From JAHEFX01 sp964614585 (lineage in GTDB: Bacteria > Actinomycetota > Acidimicrobiia > Spongiisociales > JAENVV01): 15,439 bases of DNA. The notes beneath the pieces were generated by a model. That model worked only from the letters and a program-made list of their open reading frames with translations. It had not been told where the DNA came from and searched no databases. The stretch spans positions 1 to 15,439 of the forward strand of contig CAZTLW010000049.1 in assembly GCA_964614585.1 (NCBI GenBank), given 5' to 3'. Made by a program: the position numbers and the translations under genes. Positions 6,639 to 15,439 of this stretch are shown here, piece by piece (position 1 is the stretch's first letter; the number at the start of each line of letters is the position of its first letter).

Positions 6639-7066
6639 ATGGAACTCGCCGATTACTTCCCAGTGCTGGTCATGTTCGTGCTCGCCACCGGGTTCGTGGC
6701 GATCTCGGTCGGCGTCGCCCGCATCGTCTCCCACCGAGGTCCGTCCACCCCCGAGAAGGTCGCCCCCTACGAGTGCGGCATCGTCCCCGAGGTCGAGCCC
6801 TCCCAGCGATTCCCGGTCAAGTTCTATCTCGTGGCGATCCTCTTCGTGATCTTCGACGTCGAGATCATCTTCCTGTTCGCCTGGGCCGCCAACTTCCCCG
6901 AACTCGGGTGGTTCGGCGTCGCCTCGGTGGGCGTCTTCACGCTCTTCGTCCTCGAGACCCTGCTCTATGTCTGGCGGCGTGGGGCGCTCGACTGGAACAT
7001 CCGCCGCCGGCGCCGCCGCTTCGCCGCCGCCAGTCCCATCCCGCAGGCCTACGAGGAGGCTGCCTG

Positions 7067-7067
<1 letters not shown>
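6639..7067 (+). CDS. nuoA: NADH-quinone oxidoreductase subunit A
   Basis: A 142-residue membrane subunit of complex I with three helices (about 6-29, 61-83, 91-111). The family signatures are YECG (44-47) in the loop after helix 1 and RFPVKFYLVAILFVIFDVE (57-75) with acidic residues in helix 2. This loop lies near the quinone-site entry in known complex I structures. The basic C-terminus (RRRRRR, 122-127) should face the cytoplasm. An in-frame ATG at 6618 would add seven residues, but it falls within a candidate -10 box, so 6639 is preferred. It is the first gene of the operon. The stop overlaps the nuoB start in TGATG, with GAGGAGG just upstream to serve nuoB. Confidence 0.95.
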
Positions 7068-7561
<494 letters not shown>

Positions 7562-7564
<3 letters not shown>

Positions 7565-7582
7565 GATCGCTGCGCGATCTCA
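7562..7582 (+). other. Hairpin overlapping the nuoB stop codon
   Basis: A perfect 9-bp stem, TGAGATCGC against GCGATCTCA, with a TGC loop. The TGA of the 5' arm is the nuoB stop codon. It is immediately followed by (and by a few bases merges into) the TCAGTAC array. It could be an RNA processing or attenuation structure inside the operon, or the edge of an inserted repeat. Confidence 0.6.
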
Positions 7583-7607
7583 GTACTCAGTACTCAGTAC
7601 TCAGTAC
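7580..7607. repeat. GTAC-type tandem array, 7-bp unit x4 (nuoB-nuoC)
   Basis: Four perfect copies of TCAGTAC, followed by CGAG and then the nuoC ribosome site AGAGGGGG (7610-7617). It occupies almost the whole nuoB-nuoC spacer. Confidence 0.9.
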
Positions 7608-7622
7608 CGAGAGGGGGTCGGC

Positions 7623-8168
7623 ATGAGCGAGGAGGACGCCGTGGCCGACGAGGCTCCCGAAGAAGAGGCCGTGCCTCCGCGGGCGTTGCCCGAGCATCCG
7701 GTGCTTCGGCAGCTCGTCGAGGCCGACGAGTCGCTCGAGTGGTTCCTGTCGGCCGGCCAGGACGTCGTTCGGGTGCCCGCCGAACGGCTCGCCGAGGTGG
7801 GGGCCGCCGCCCGCGACGCCGGTTTCGAGATGGGCGCCGACCTCACCGCCGTCGACCGTCTCGGCATCCGCGACCCCCGTTTCGAGGTGGTGGTCAGCCT
7901 GCTGAGCATCCAGCACGACGTCCGACTTCGACTCCTCGTCACCGTGCCCGACGAGGAGGATCCCGTCGTGCCCACCCTGAGCCACGTGTGGCCGGGTCTC
8001 GAGTTCTTCGAGCGCGAGGTGTACGACATGTACGGGATCCGCTTCGAGGGCCACGACGACCTCACCCGGATCCTCATGCCCGACGACTGGATCGGGCACC
8101 CACTCCGCAAGGACTACGCCACCGGCGAGGTCCCCGTGCAGTTCAAGGCGAGCCCGAAGGCCGTGTGA
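7623..8168 (+). CDS. nuoC: NADH-quinone oxidoreductase subunit C
   Basis: A 181-residue peripheral-arm subunit of the 30-kDa family; it binds no cofactor and packs against NuoD. The family signature is at 129-165: FEREVYDMYGIRFEGHDDL, then RILMPDDW and GHPLRKDY. The first 22 residues are acidic and probably disordered. NuoC is separate here, not fused to NuoD as in E. coli. The start is supported by AGAGGGGG 5 nt upstream. It ends in a TGATG overlap with nuoD. Confidence 0.96.
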   Translation: MSEEDAVADEAPEEEAVPPRALPEHPVLRQLVEADESLEWFLSAGQDVVRVPAERLAEVGAAARDAGFEMGADLTAVDRLGIRDPRFEVVVSLLSIQHDVRLRLLVTVPDEEDPVVPTLSHVWPGLEFFEREVYDMYGIRFEGHDDLTRILMPDDWIGHPLRKDYATGEVPVQFKASPKAV

Positions 8169-9559
8169 TGTCCACCACCGACGAGAACGCCACCGACGCC
8201 CCCGAGACCGACGCCCCCGAGACCGAGACCCGGGACCTCTGGATGGCCGGCACCGAGGAGCCCCAGTGGCTGCTCGACGCCACCGACGAGGGCGCCCAGG
8301 AGATGCAGCGCGTCGAGACCGCCGAGCGCCTCCGCGACCAGCTCGGCACGACGGTCATGGACGACTTCGTCGTCCTGGAGGAGGGCGTCACCGACGACGA
8401 CCTCATGATCGTCAACATGGGTCCCCAGCACCCCTCCACCCACGGGGTGCTCCGCCTCAACGTCGAGCTCGAGGGCGAGGTCGTCCGCCGGGTGAAGCCG
8501 ATCATCGGCTACCTCCACACCGGCATGGAGAAGACCGGCGAGACCCTGACCTACATGCAGGGCCCCACGAACGTCACCCGGATGGACTACCTGGCGCCGT
8601 TGCACAACGAGCTGGCGTTCTCGCTCGCCGTCGAGCAGCTCCTCGGTATCGAGGTGCCGCCTCGGGCCGCCGCGATCCGGGTGCTCATGACCGAGCTCAA
8701 CCGGGCCTCGTCGCACCTCGTGGCCCTCGCCACCGGTGGCATGGACGTCGGGGCGCTCTCGATGATGCTCTACGGGTTCCGCGAGCGCGAGGCGATCCTC
8801 GACTTCTTCGAGAAGACCTCGGGCCTGCGGATGAACCACAACTACATCCGCCCCGGCGGCGTCGCCGCCGACCTCCCCGACGGGTGGCAGGACGACGTCG
8901 AGGCGATCCTCACCAACCTCCCCGCCGCCCTCGTCGAGTTCGACGACCTGCTCAAGGAGAGCCCCATCTGGAAGGGGCGGCTCCGCGACAACGGGATCAT
9001 CACCACCGAGGAATGCCTCGCCTGGTCGATCACCGGCCCGATCCTCCGCTCGACCGGCCTCGCCCACGACCTCCGCAAGTCGATGCCGTACTCGGGCATC
9101 GACCAGTACGACTTCGAGGTCCCCGTCGGCGAGCAGGGCGACTCCTACGACCGCTACCGGGTGCGGGTCGAGGAGATCGGCCAGTCGCTCTCGATCGTCC
9201 GCCAGGTCGCCGAGACGATGCCCGCCGGCGACTACAAGACCGAGGACCGCAAGATCACCCCGCCGCCCCGCAAGCGGATCGACGAGTCGATGGAGGCCCT
9301 CATCCATCACTTCAAGATCCACACCGAGGGCTTCAAGGTGCCCGAGGGCGAGGTGTACGTCGCCATCGAGTCCCCCCGCGGCGAGCTCGGCTGCTACCTC
9401 GCCAGCGACGGCAGCGCCAAGCCGCTGCGGATGCACACCCGGGCGCCGTCGTTCGCCAACCTCCAGGCCATCCCGATCATGCTGTCGGACTCGCTGCTGG
9501 CCGACGCCATCGCCGCCCTGGCGAGCGTCGACCCGGTGATGGGAGACGTGGATCGATGA
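8168..9559 (+). CDS. nuoD: NADH-quinone oxidoreductase subunit D
   Basis: A 463-residue 49-kDa subunit, related to the large subunit of [NiFe] hydrogenases, that forms the quinone-binding pocket with NuoB. The signatures are NMGPQHPSTHGVLR (83-96), containing the quinone-site His of the family, then GYLHTGMEKTGE (114-125), MNHNYIRPGG and the C-terminal DPVMGDVDR. The core is full length. The first 75 residues or so are a long acidic extension, beginning with a 15-bp tandem repeat (8192-8221) that encodes DAPET twice. The gene ends ATGA (9556-9559) directly at the assembly gap, the form of stop/start overlap used at two other junctions here, so a nuoE start at 9556 is likely. Confidence 0.97.
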   Translation: MSTTDENATDAPETDAPETETRDLWMAGTEEPQWLLDATDEGAQEMQRVETAERLRDQLGTTVMDDFVVLEEGVTDDDLMIVNMGPQHPSTHGVLRLNVELEGEVVRRVKPIIGYLHTGMEKTGETLTYMQGPTNVTRMDYLAPLHNELAFSLAVEQLLGIEVPPRAAAIRVLMTELNRASSHLVALATGGMDVGALSMMLYGFREREAILDFFEKTSGLRMNHNYIRPGGVAADLPDGWQDDVEAILTNLPAALVEFDDLLKESPIWKGRLRDNGIITTEECLAWSITGPILRSTGLAHDLRKSMPYSGIDQYDFEVPVGEQGDSYDRYRVRVEEIGQSLSIVRQVAETMPAGDYKTEDRKITPPPRKRIDESMEALIHHFKIHTEGFKVPEGEVYVAIESPRGELGCYLASDGSAKPLRMHTRAPSFANLQAIPIMLSDSLLADAIAALASVDPVMGDVDR

Positions 9560-9659
9560 NNNNNNNNNNNNNNNNNNNNNNNNNNNNNNNNNNNNNNNNN
9601 NNNNNNNNNNNNNNNNNNNNNNNNNNNNNNNNNNNNNNNNNNNNNNNNNNNNNNNNNNN
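9560..9659. other. Assembly gap of 100 N; probable site of nuoE
   Basis: Exactly 100 Ns suggest a placeholder of unknown true length. Gene order in complex I operons places nuoE (24-kDa [2Fe-2S] subunit, usually about 160-250 residues) between nuoD and nuoF, and nuoE is nowhere else in the window. The ATG at 9556-9558, overlapping the nuoD stop, is a plausible start for it. The true gap would then be at least about 500 bp. The gap abuts a repeat array, a common cause of assembly breaks. Confidence 0.8.
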
Positions 9660-9672
9660 GCTTCGCTCGCAG

Positions 9673-9736
9673 GTATCGAGTATCGAGTATCGAGTACCGG
9701 GACGGTCTCGGTACTCAGTACTCGGTACTCAGTACT
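9673..9736. repeat. GTAC-type array as two inverted half-arrays (before nuoF)
   Basis: The left half is GTATCGA x3 then GTACCGG (9673-9700). A 9-bp spacer follows (9701-9709). The right half is GGTACTC, AGTACTC, GGTACTC, AGTACT (9710-9736). The right half is roughly the reverse complement of the left, with GAGTACCG (9692-9699) pairing exactly with CGGTACTC (9709-9716), so a long imperfect hairpin can form. Confidence 0.88.
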
Positions 9737-9751
9737 GCGACCGGAGGTCGC
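9737..9751 (+). promoter_or_regulatory. Hairpin containing the nuoF Shine-Dalgarno
   Basis: GCGACC and GGTCGC form a perfect 6-bp stem around a GGA loop. The ribosome site GGAGG (9743-9747), 7 nt before the nuoF GTG at 9755, spans the loop and the 3' arm, so the hairpin would partly mask it. The site also decides the GTG start over the ATG at 9782. Confidence 0.6.
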
Positions 9752-9754
9752 CGC

Positions 9755-11067
<1,313 letters not shown>

Positions 11068-11071
<4 letters not shown>

Positions 11072-13500
11072 GCGACGCATCCGAGCGCGTCACGATCACG
11101 ATCGACGGCACCCCCCGCGAGGTGCCGGCCGGCGAGATGCTCATCAAGGCCGCCGAGGACACCGGGACCTACATCCCCCGGTTCTGCTGGCACCGCCGCA
11201 TGAACCCGGTCGGCATGTGCCGGATGTGTCTGGTCGAGGTCGAGGGCCCTCGCGGCGTGATGCTCATCCCCTCGTGCACCCAACCGGTCGCCGACGGCAT
11301 GGTCGTCCACACCGAGTCGCCCACGGTGAAGAAGGCCCAGGAGGGCGTGCTCGAGTTCCTCCTCCTCAACCACCCGCTCGACTGCCCCGTCTGCGACAAG
11401 GGCGGCGAGTGCCCCCTCCAGGACCAGACGCTCTCCCACGGGCCCGGCGACAGCCGGTTCGTGGAGGAGAAGCGCCACTTCGAGAAGCCGATCCCCATCT
11501 CCGACCTCGTCCTGTTGGACCGTGAGCGGTGCATCCTGTGCGCCCGCTGCACCCGGTTCTCCGACGAGATCTCGGGTGACCCGCTCATCGAGTTCATGGA
11601 CCGCGGGAACGTGGCGCAGGTCAACACGTTCCCCGACGAGCCGTTCTCCTCCTACTTCTCGGGCAACACCGTCCAGATCTGCCCGGTCGGGGCGCTCACC
11701 GCCAAGGCCTATCGCTTCCGCGCCCGGCCGTGGGACCTCAAGGAGGTGGCGTCGACCAACCCCACCACCACCTCCGGCGACTCCATCACCGTGCAGGCCA
11801 GCCAGGGGCGGGTCGTCCGCTACCTCGGCGTCGACAACGACGCCACCAACCATGGCTGGCTCGACGACCGCTCCCGGTTCGGGTTCGAGTGGCTCGCCTC
11901 GGACGATCGCCTCACCATGCCCGTGGCCCGCTCGGGCGACGGCCACGCCGAGCTCGGCTGGGGCGAGGCGCTGGCGGCGGCCGCCGAGCAACTCACCGCC
12001 GTCATCGATGCCCACGGGCCCGAGGCCGTCGCCGCCATCGGCGGAGCCCGCGGCACCAACGAGGACGCCTACGCCCTCGCCACCTTCATGCGCCAGACGA
12101 TCGGCTCGCCGCACCTCGACGCCCGCCTCGACGATGGCCTCGGCACCCACCTCCTCACGTCGCTGGCCGGGAAGGGCCGGATCGGCGACCTCGAGTCGGC
12201 GAAGACGGTCCTCGTGTGGGCCGCCGACCTGAAGGAGGAGCACCCGACCCTCTACCTGCGGGTGCGGCGGGCCGCCCAGGAGCTCGGCGCCACCCTCATC
12301 ACCGTCCACCCGTCGGCGACGGGCCTCGCCGACCGGGCCACCCACACGATCACGTACACCCCCGGTCGGGGCCGCGACCTGCTCGACCGGCTCCGCTCGG
12401 GGAGCGGCGAGCTCGCCGCGGCCCGAGCCGCCCTCGACGAGGGGCCGGTCGTGGCCATCGTCGGTCGGACCGGGCTGACCGAGGACCCCGGGCTCGCCGA
12501 GGCGGTGGCCGCCTTCGCCCGCGACCTCCCCGACGCCTCCGTGCTGCCGGTCGTACGCCGCTCCAACACCTACGGGGCACTGGACATGGGCGTCGCCCCC
12601 GACCTGCTGCCCGGCCGGGTGTCCGCCGGGACGGGCGCCACCCACGGCGGCTGGGACGAGTCGGCCAACGTCGACGTCGGCCTCGACACCCGCGGGATCC
12701 TCGAGGCCGCCGCCGAGGGCTCCGTCAAGGCATTGCTGCTGGTCGGCGCCGACCCGCTCAGGGACGTCCCCGACGCCGGTCTCGCCGCCCGGGCGCTCGC
12801 CGCCTGCGACCTCGTGATCAGCCTCGACTGTTTCCTCACCGACTCCTCGGCGGCCGCCGACCTCGTGTTCCCGGCCCTCGGCTTCGCCGAGAAGGAGGGG
12901 ACGGTCACCAACCTCGAGGGCCGTGTGATGAAGGTCAACCGGATCGTGGCCGGCCCCGGTGGGTCCCGCTCGGACTGGTCGATCCTCGACGAGCTCGCCG
13001 GCCGGATGGGCCGCCCGATCGGGTTCGTCTCCGCCGAGGCCATCGCCGGCCGCATCGCCGAGCATGCCCCCGCCTACCAGGGGATCTCGTGGTTCCTCCT
13101 CGACTGGAAGGAGCGCGACGGCGTGCTCGCCCCCCGCGAGGGCGTCGACCAACCCCTCGAGTACATCCCGACCCCGACGCTGCGGGCGGTCGGCTCGGGC
13201 GGGCCCGCCCGCGGCGGGTTCGCCCTCCACCTCGCCCGGGTGCTGTACGACGACGCCGTGCTCACCCGCCACGGGCCGTCGATCGCCCCCCTCGCCCCCG
13301 GCGCCTTCGCGTCCCTCAACCCCGCCGACGCCGAGCGGATCGGGGCGACCGACCGGGTGCTCGTGGACGGCCACGACCTGCCCCTCCGGCTCGACCCCTC
13401 GCTGGCCCCCGGGACCGTCTTCGTGCCCTTCAACCAGCCCGACGGGCCCCGCCTCGGTGCCACGGCCCACGTCGACGTGGCCGTGGGGGTGCCGGCATGA
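11068..13500 (+). CDS. nuoG: NADH-quinone oxidoreductase subunit G, lacking N7 ligands
   Basis: An 810-residue 75-kDa subunit that passes electrons from NuoF toward NuoI. The N-terminal ferredoxin domain has [2Fe-2S] ligands Cys40, Cys51, Cys54 and Cys70. Next comes the His-Cys cluster (H102, C106, C109, C115 in HPLDCPVCDKGGEC). The next [4Fe-4S] set is C155, C158, C161 and C205. The remainder (about 225-810) is the molybdopterin-oxidoreductase-like fold, with DLVFPALGFAEKEGTVTNLEGR-type sequence near residues 598-619, split here as DLVFPALGF and AEKEGTVTNLEGR; it is catalytically inert in complex I. In subunits with the extra N7 cluster, cysteines precede the GxVxRxxxxDN motif. Here that stretch (228-267) reads STNPTTTSGDSIT with no cysteine, so N7 is absent. 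ATGA overlaps both neighbours. Confidence 0.96.
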
Positions 13501-14609
13501 GCACCGCCGAGATCCTCATCGCCATCGCCAAGGTGCTGTTGGTGTTCACCGTCGGTCTCGGCACCGTGGTGCTGTTGGTGTGGGGCGAGCGCAAGGTCGT
13601 CGCCGACCTCCAGAACCGGGTGGGCCCCGACCGGGCCGGGCCGTGGGGCATCCTCCAGACCGTCGCCGACGGCCTCAAGCTCTTCTTCAAGGAGCAGATC
13701 GACCCCGACCGGGCCGACAAGGTGGTCTTCAACCTCGCCCCCTTCCTGGCGGCGGTGCCGGCGCTCCTGCTGGTGCTCGTCATCCCGCTGGCCCGCCCCG
13801 TGGAGATCACCCTCGACGGGGCGCCCTTCACCCTCGACTTCGCCGCCCTCGACCTCAACGTCGGCGTCCTCTTCGCCCTCGCCATGAGCTCGATCGCCGT
13901 GTACGCGATCGTCCTCGCCGGCTGGTCGTCGGGCTCCAAGTACCCGCTCCTCGGCGGGGTGCGGGGTTCCGCCCAGGCGATCTCCTACGAGGCCGCCATG
14001 GGTCTCGCCATGGTGGCGGTGGTCATGTGGGTCTCCACGCTGCCCGCCGTCTCGGACATGGGGGCGATGAGCGTCAACGAGATCGTGCTGCGCCAGCAGG
14101 GGACGTTCTTCCCGAACAACGCGTTCTTGTCGTGGATCCCGTCGTGGAACCTCGTGCCCCAGTTCCCCGCCTTCGTCATCTTCATGATCGCCATCTTCGC
14201 CGAGACGAACCGGGCGCCCTTCGACCTGGTGGAGGCCGAGCAGGAGATCGTCGCCGGGTTCCACACCGAGTACTCGGGGATGCGGTTCGCCATGTTCTTC
14301 CTGGCCGAGTACCTCAACATGTTCACCATGTCGGCCCTGGCCGTCAGCCTGTTCCTCGGCGGCTGGGGCGGGCCCTTCCTCGACGCCCTCGACGGGTGGG
14401 CGGCGGCGGGTCTGTCGTTCGTGTACTTCATGGTCAAGGTCGGCCTCGTGCTCTTCCTCTTCGTCTGGGTACGGGCGACCTTCCCCCGATTCCGCTACGA
14501 CCAGCTCATGCAACTGGGCTGGAAGCGGCTCATCCCGACGGCGCTCGTGTGGCTCATCCTCACGACGCTCGTCGTGTCCTTCCGCGAGTTCGGTGCCCCG
14601 TGGGCGTGA
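13497..14609 (+). CDS. nuoH: NADH-quinone oxidoreductase subunit H
   Basis: A 370-residue membrane subunit (ND1 homolog) with about eight helices, which forms the membrane side of the quinone chamber and couples electron transfer to proton pumping. The signatures are GERKVVADLQNRVGPDRAGP (30-49) after helix 1 and AETNRAPFDLVEAEQE (from about 235) followed by VAGFHTEYSGM. These are the acidic loops that line the quinone tunnel in known structures. The length is slightly above the bacterial average because of hydrophilic loops. The start overlaps the nuoG stop in ATGA. GAGG at its 3' end (14608-14611) serves nuoI. Confidence 0.97.
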   Translation: MSTAEILIAIAKVLLVFTVGLGTVVLLVWGERKVVADLQNRVGPDRAGPWGILQTVADGLKLFFKEQIDPDRADKVVFNLAPFLAAVPALLLVLVIPLARPVEITLDGAPFTLDFAALDLNVGVLFALAMSSIAVYAIVLAGWSSGSKYPLLGGVRGSAQAISYEAAMGLAMVAVVMWVSTLPAVSDMGAMSVNEIVLRQQGTFFPNNAFLSWIPSWNLVPQFPAFVIFMIAIFAETNRAPFDLVEAEQEIVAGFHTEYSGMRFAMFFLAEYLNMFTMSALAVSLFLGGWGGPFLDALDGWAAAGLSFVYFMVKVGLVLFLFVWVRATFPRFRYDQLMQLGWKRLIPTALVWLILTTLVVSFREFGAPWA

Positions 14610-14616
14610 GGTGACC

Positions 14617-15351
14617 ATGGACGACCAACCCATCGTCGAGCGACCCGAGGCCGAGGAGGACGACTTCTTCACGGCGATCGCCAACTTCTGGCGGGGCCTG
14701 AAGGTGACGTTCCGGCAGATGCGCAAGCCGCGGGTCACCACCAAGTACCCCCAGGAGATGCGGGAGAAGCCCCAGCGCTTCCACGGTCGCCACGTCCTCA
14801 ACCGCTACCCCGACGGCATGGAGAAGTGCATCGGCTGTCAGTTGTGTGCGGGGGTCTGCCCGGCCCGTTGCATCTACGTCCGTGGCAAGGACAACCCGAT
14901 CGACGACCCGGTCAGCCCGGGCGAGCGATACGGGTACGTGTACGAGATCAACATGCTCCGGTGCATCTTCTGCGGGCTGTGCGTCGAGGCGTGCCCCACC
15001 GAGGCCATCACCATGACCCACCTGTTCGAGATGTCGGTCTCCAACCGCGAGGACGCGATCTACACCCGCGACGAGCTGTTGGTCCGGCCCGACGGCACGG
15101 TGCCGCACATGTTCCCCGACGACCCCCTCGCAGACACCGCCGAGCTCGGCAAGGCCGACGGGTGGCTACGGGCCACCTCGTCCCAGGGTCGTGCCGCCTT
15201 CGAGGGCGTCGTCGGCTGGACGCCGAGCATCGGCGTGGGTCTGCGGCCGGCGGAGACGGGGCAGTCCGGGCCCGGCCGGGGGCCGGCCAGTACCGAGTAC
15301 GAAGTACCGAGTACCGAGACGGACGAACCCGACGAGGAGGTGGACGGTTGA
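14617..15351 (+). CDS. nuoI: NADH-quinone oxidoreductase subunit I with repeat-encoded tail
   Basis: A 244-residue ferredoxin-like subunit carrying two [4Fe-4S] clusters (N6a and N6b) that link NuoG to NuoB. The ligands are CIGCQLCAGVCP (Cys71, 74, 77, 81) and CIFCGLCVEACP (Cys116, 119, 122, 126). The core ends near residue 160. The tail is long for the family: E. coli NuoI is about 180 residues. Residues 225-234 (STEYEVPSTE) are encoded by a four-unit GTAC heptad array (15289-15316), then an acidic end. The ATG at 14617 is favoured by GAGG (14608-14611) 5 nt upstream; the in-frame GTG at 14611 overlaps that site. Confidence 0.95.
   Translation: MDDQPIVERPEAEEDDFFTAIANFWRGLKVTFRQMRKPRVTTKYPQEMREKPQRFHGRHVLNRYPDGMEKCIGCQLCAGVCPARCIYVRGKDNPIDDPVSPGERYGYVYEINMLRCIFCGLCVEACPTEAITMTHLFEMSVSNREDAIYTRDELLVRPDGTVPHMFPDDPLADTAELGKADGWLRATSSQGRAAFEGVVGWTPSIGVGLRPAETGQSGPGRGPASTEYEVPSTETDEPDEEVDG
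15289..15316. repeat. GTAC-type array inside nuoI, 7-bp unit x4
   Basis: AGTACCG, AGTACGA, AGTACCG, AGTACCG. It is coding in nuoI (residues 225-234) and in the opposite orientation to the array after the gene. GTACCGAGTACCGAGA (15304-15319) is the exact reverse complement of the last 16 bases of the window (15424-15439). Confidence 0.9.
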
Positions 15352-15377
15352 TCCGGCCTGAGCGACGGGGACAACGC

Positions 15378-15439
15378 GGTACTTCAGTACTTCAGTACTT
15401 CGGTACTTCGGACCGGAGCCCGATCTCGGTACTCGGTAC
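15378..15439. repeat. GTAC-type arrays downstream of nuoI
   Basis: Four 8-bp units (G/A)GTACTTC at 15378-15409, a short unique piece with GACCGGAGCCCGAT, then TCTCGGTACTCGGTAC (15424-15439) running off the edge. GACCGGAG recurs from the nuoF leader (9739-9746), where it contains the ribosome site. The next gene, presumably nuoJ, has not started by the window end. Confidence 0.85.

Noticed and set aside
4819..6849. Plus-strand frame of 676 codons spanning the MFS gene and the helical-repeat gene
   Set aside because: It crosses two supported genes in other frames, an intergenic hairpin and a repeat array, and shows no coherent protein features.
7580..7607. Possible CRISPR array
   Set aside because: The units are 7 bp and directly abutting, with no 25-40 bp repeats, no unique spacers and no cas genes.

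Overview
The window is about 70% G+C and reads as part of an actinobacterial chromosome. An affiliation with the Acidimicrobiia is my inference, from the high G+C, the many GTG/TTG starts, the lipoproteins with long Thr-rich linkers and the style of the Nuo proteins. No sequence search was possible. The 100-N block suggests a draft or metagenome-assembled scaffold.

Left half (1-6471), accessory genes. A minus-strand MFS permease runs off the left edge. It is divergent from a plus-strand alpha/beta hydrolase. Two tandem paralogous lipoproteins with PKD domains follow, then a second MFS permease. That permease converges on a tiny membrane protein, and the two stop codons overlap within one CTAG. 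A GC-rich hairpin and a GTAC-type repeat array precede a secreted or anchored helical-repeat protein on the minus strand. Several of these genes have a TANNNT box 6-9 nt before the start codon and no Shine-Dalgarno sequence, the usual sign of leaderless transcription.

Right half (6585-15439), the complex I (NADH:quinone oxidoreductase) operon in canonical order: nuoA-B-C-D-[gap]-F-G-H-I. Most junctions are stop/start overlaps (TGATG at A/B and C/D, ATGA at F/G and G/H; H/I are 7 nt apart). nuoE is absent from the readable sequence. It almost certainly lies in the N block, because nuoD ends in ATGA, which would be nuoE's overlapping start. B, C and D form the peripheral connecting arm, F and G (with E) the NADH-oxidising module, I the ferredoxin-like subunit leading to the quinone site, and A and H membrane subunits. 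nuoJ-N should follow beyond the right edge. NuoG lacks the cysteines of the optional N7 cluster.

The most unusual feature is a family of short tandem arrays, 7- or 8-bp units built around GTAC. They occupy exactly the non-overlapping nuo junctions (B/C, E/F, after I) and the tail end of the gene at 5770. One array lies inside nuoI and encodes part of its C-terminal tail. Several are arranged as inverted half-arrays or sit next to hairpins. I recognise this kind of repeat only informally and cannot assign it a function.
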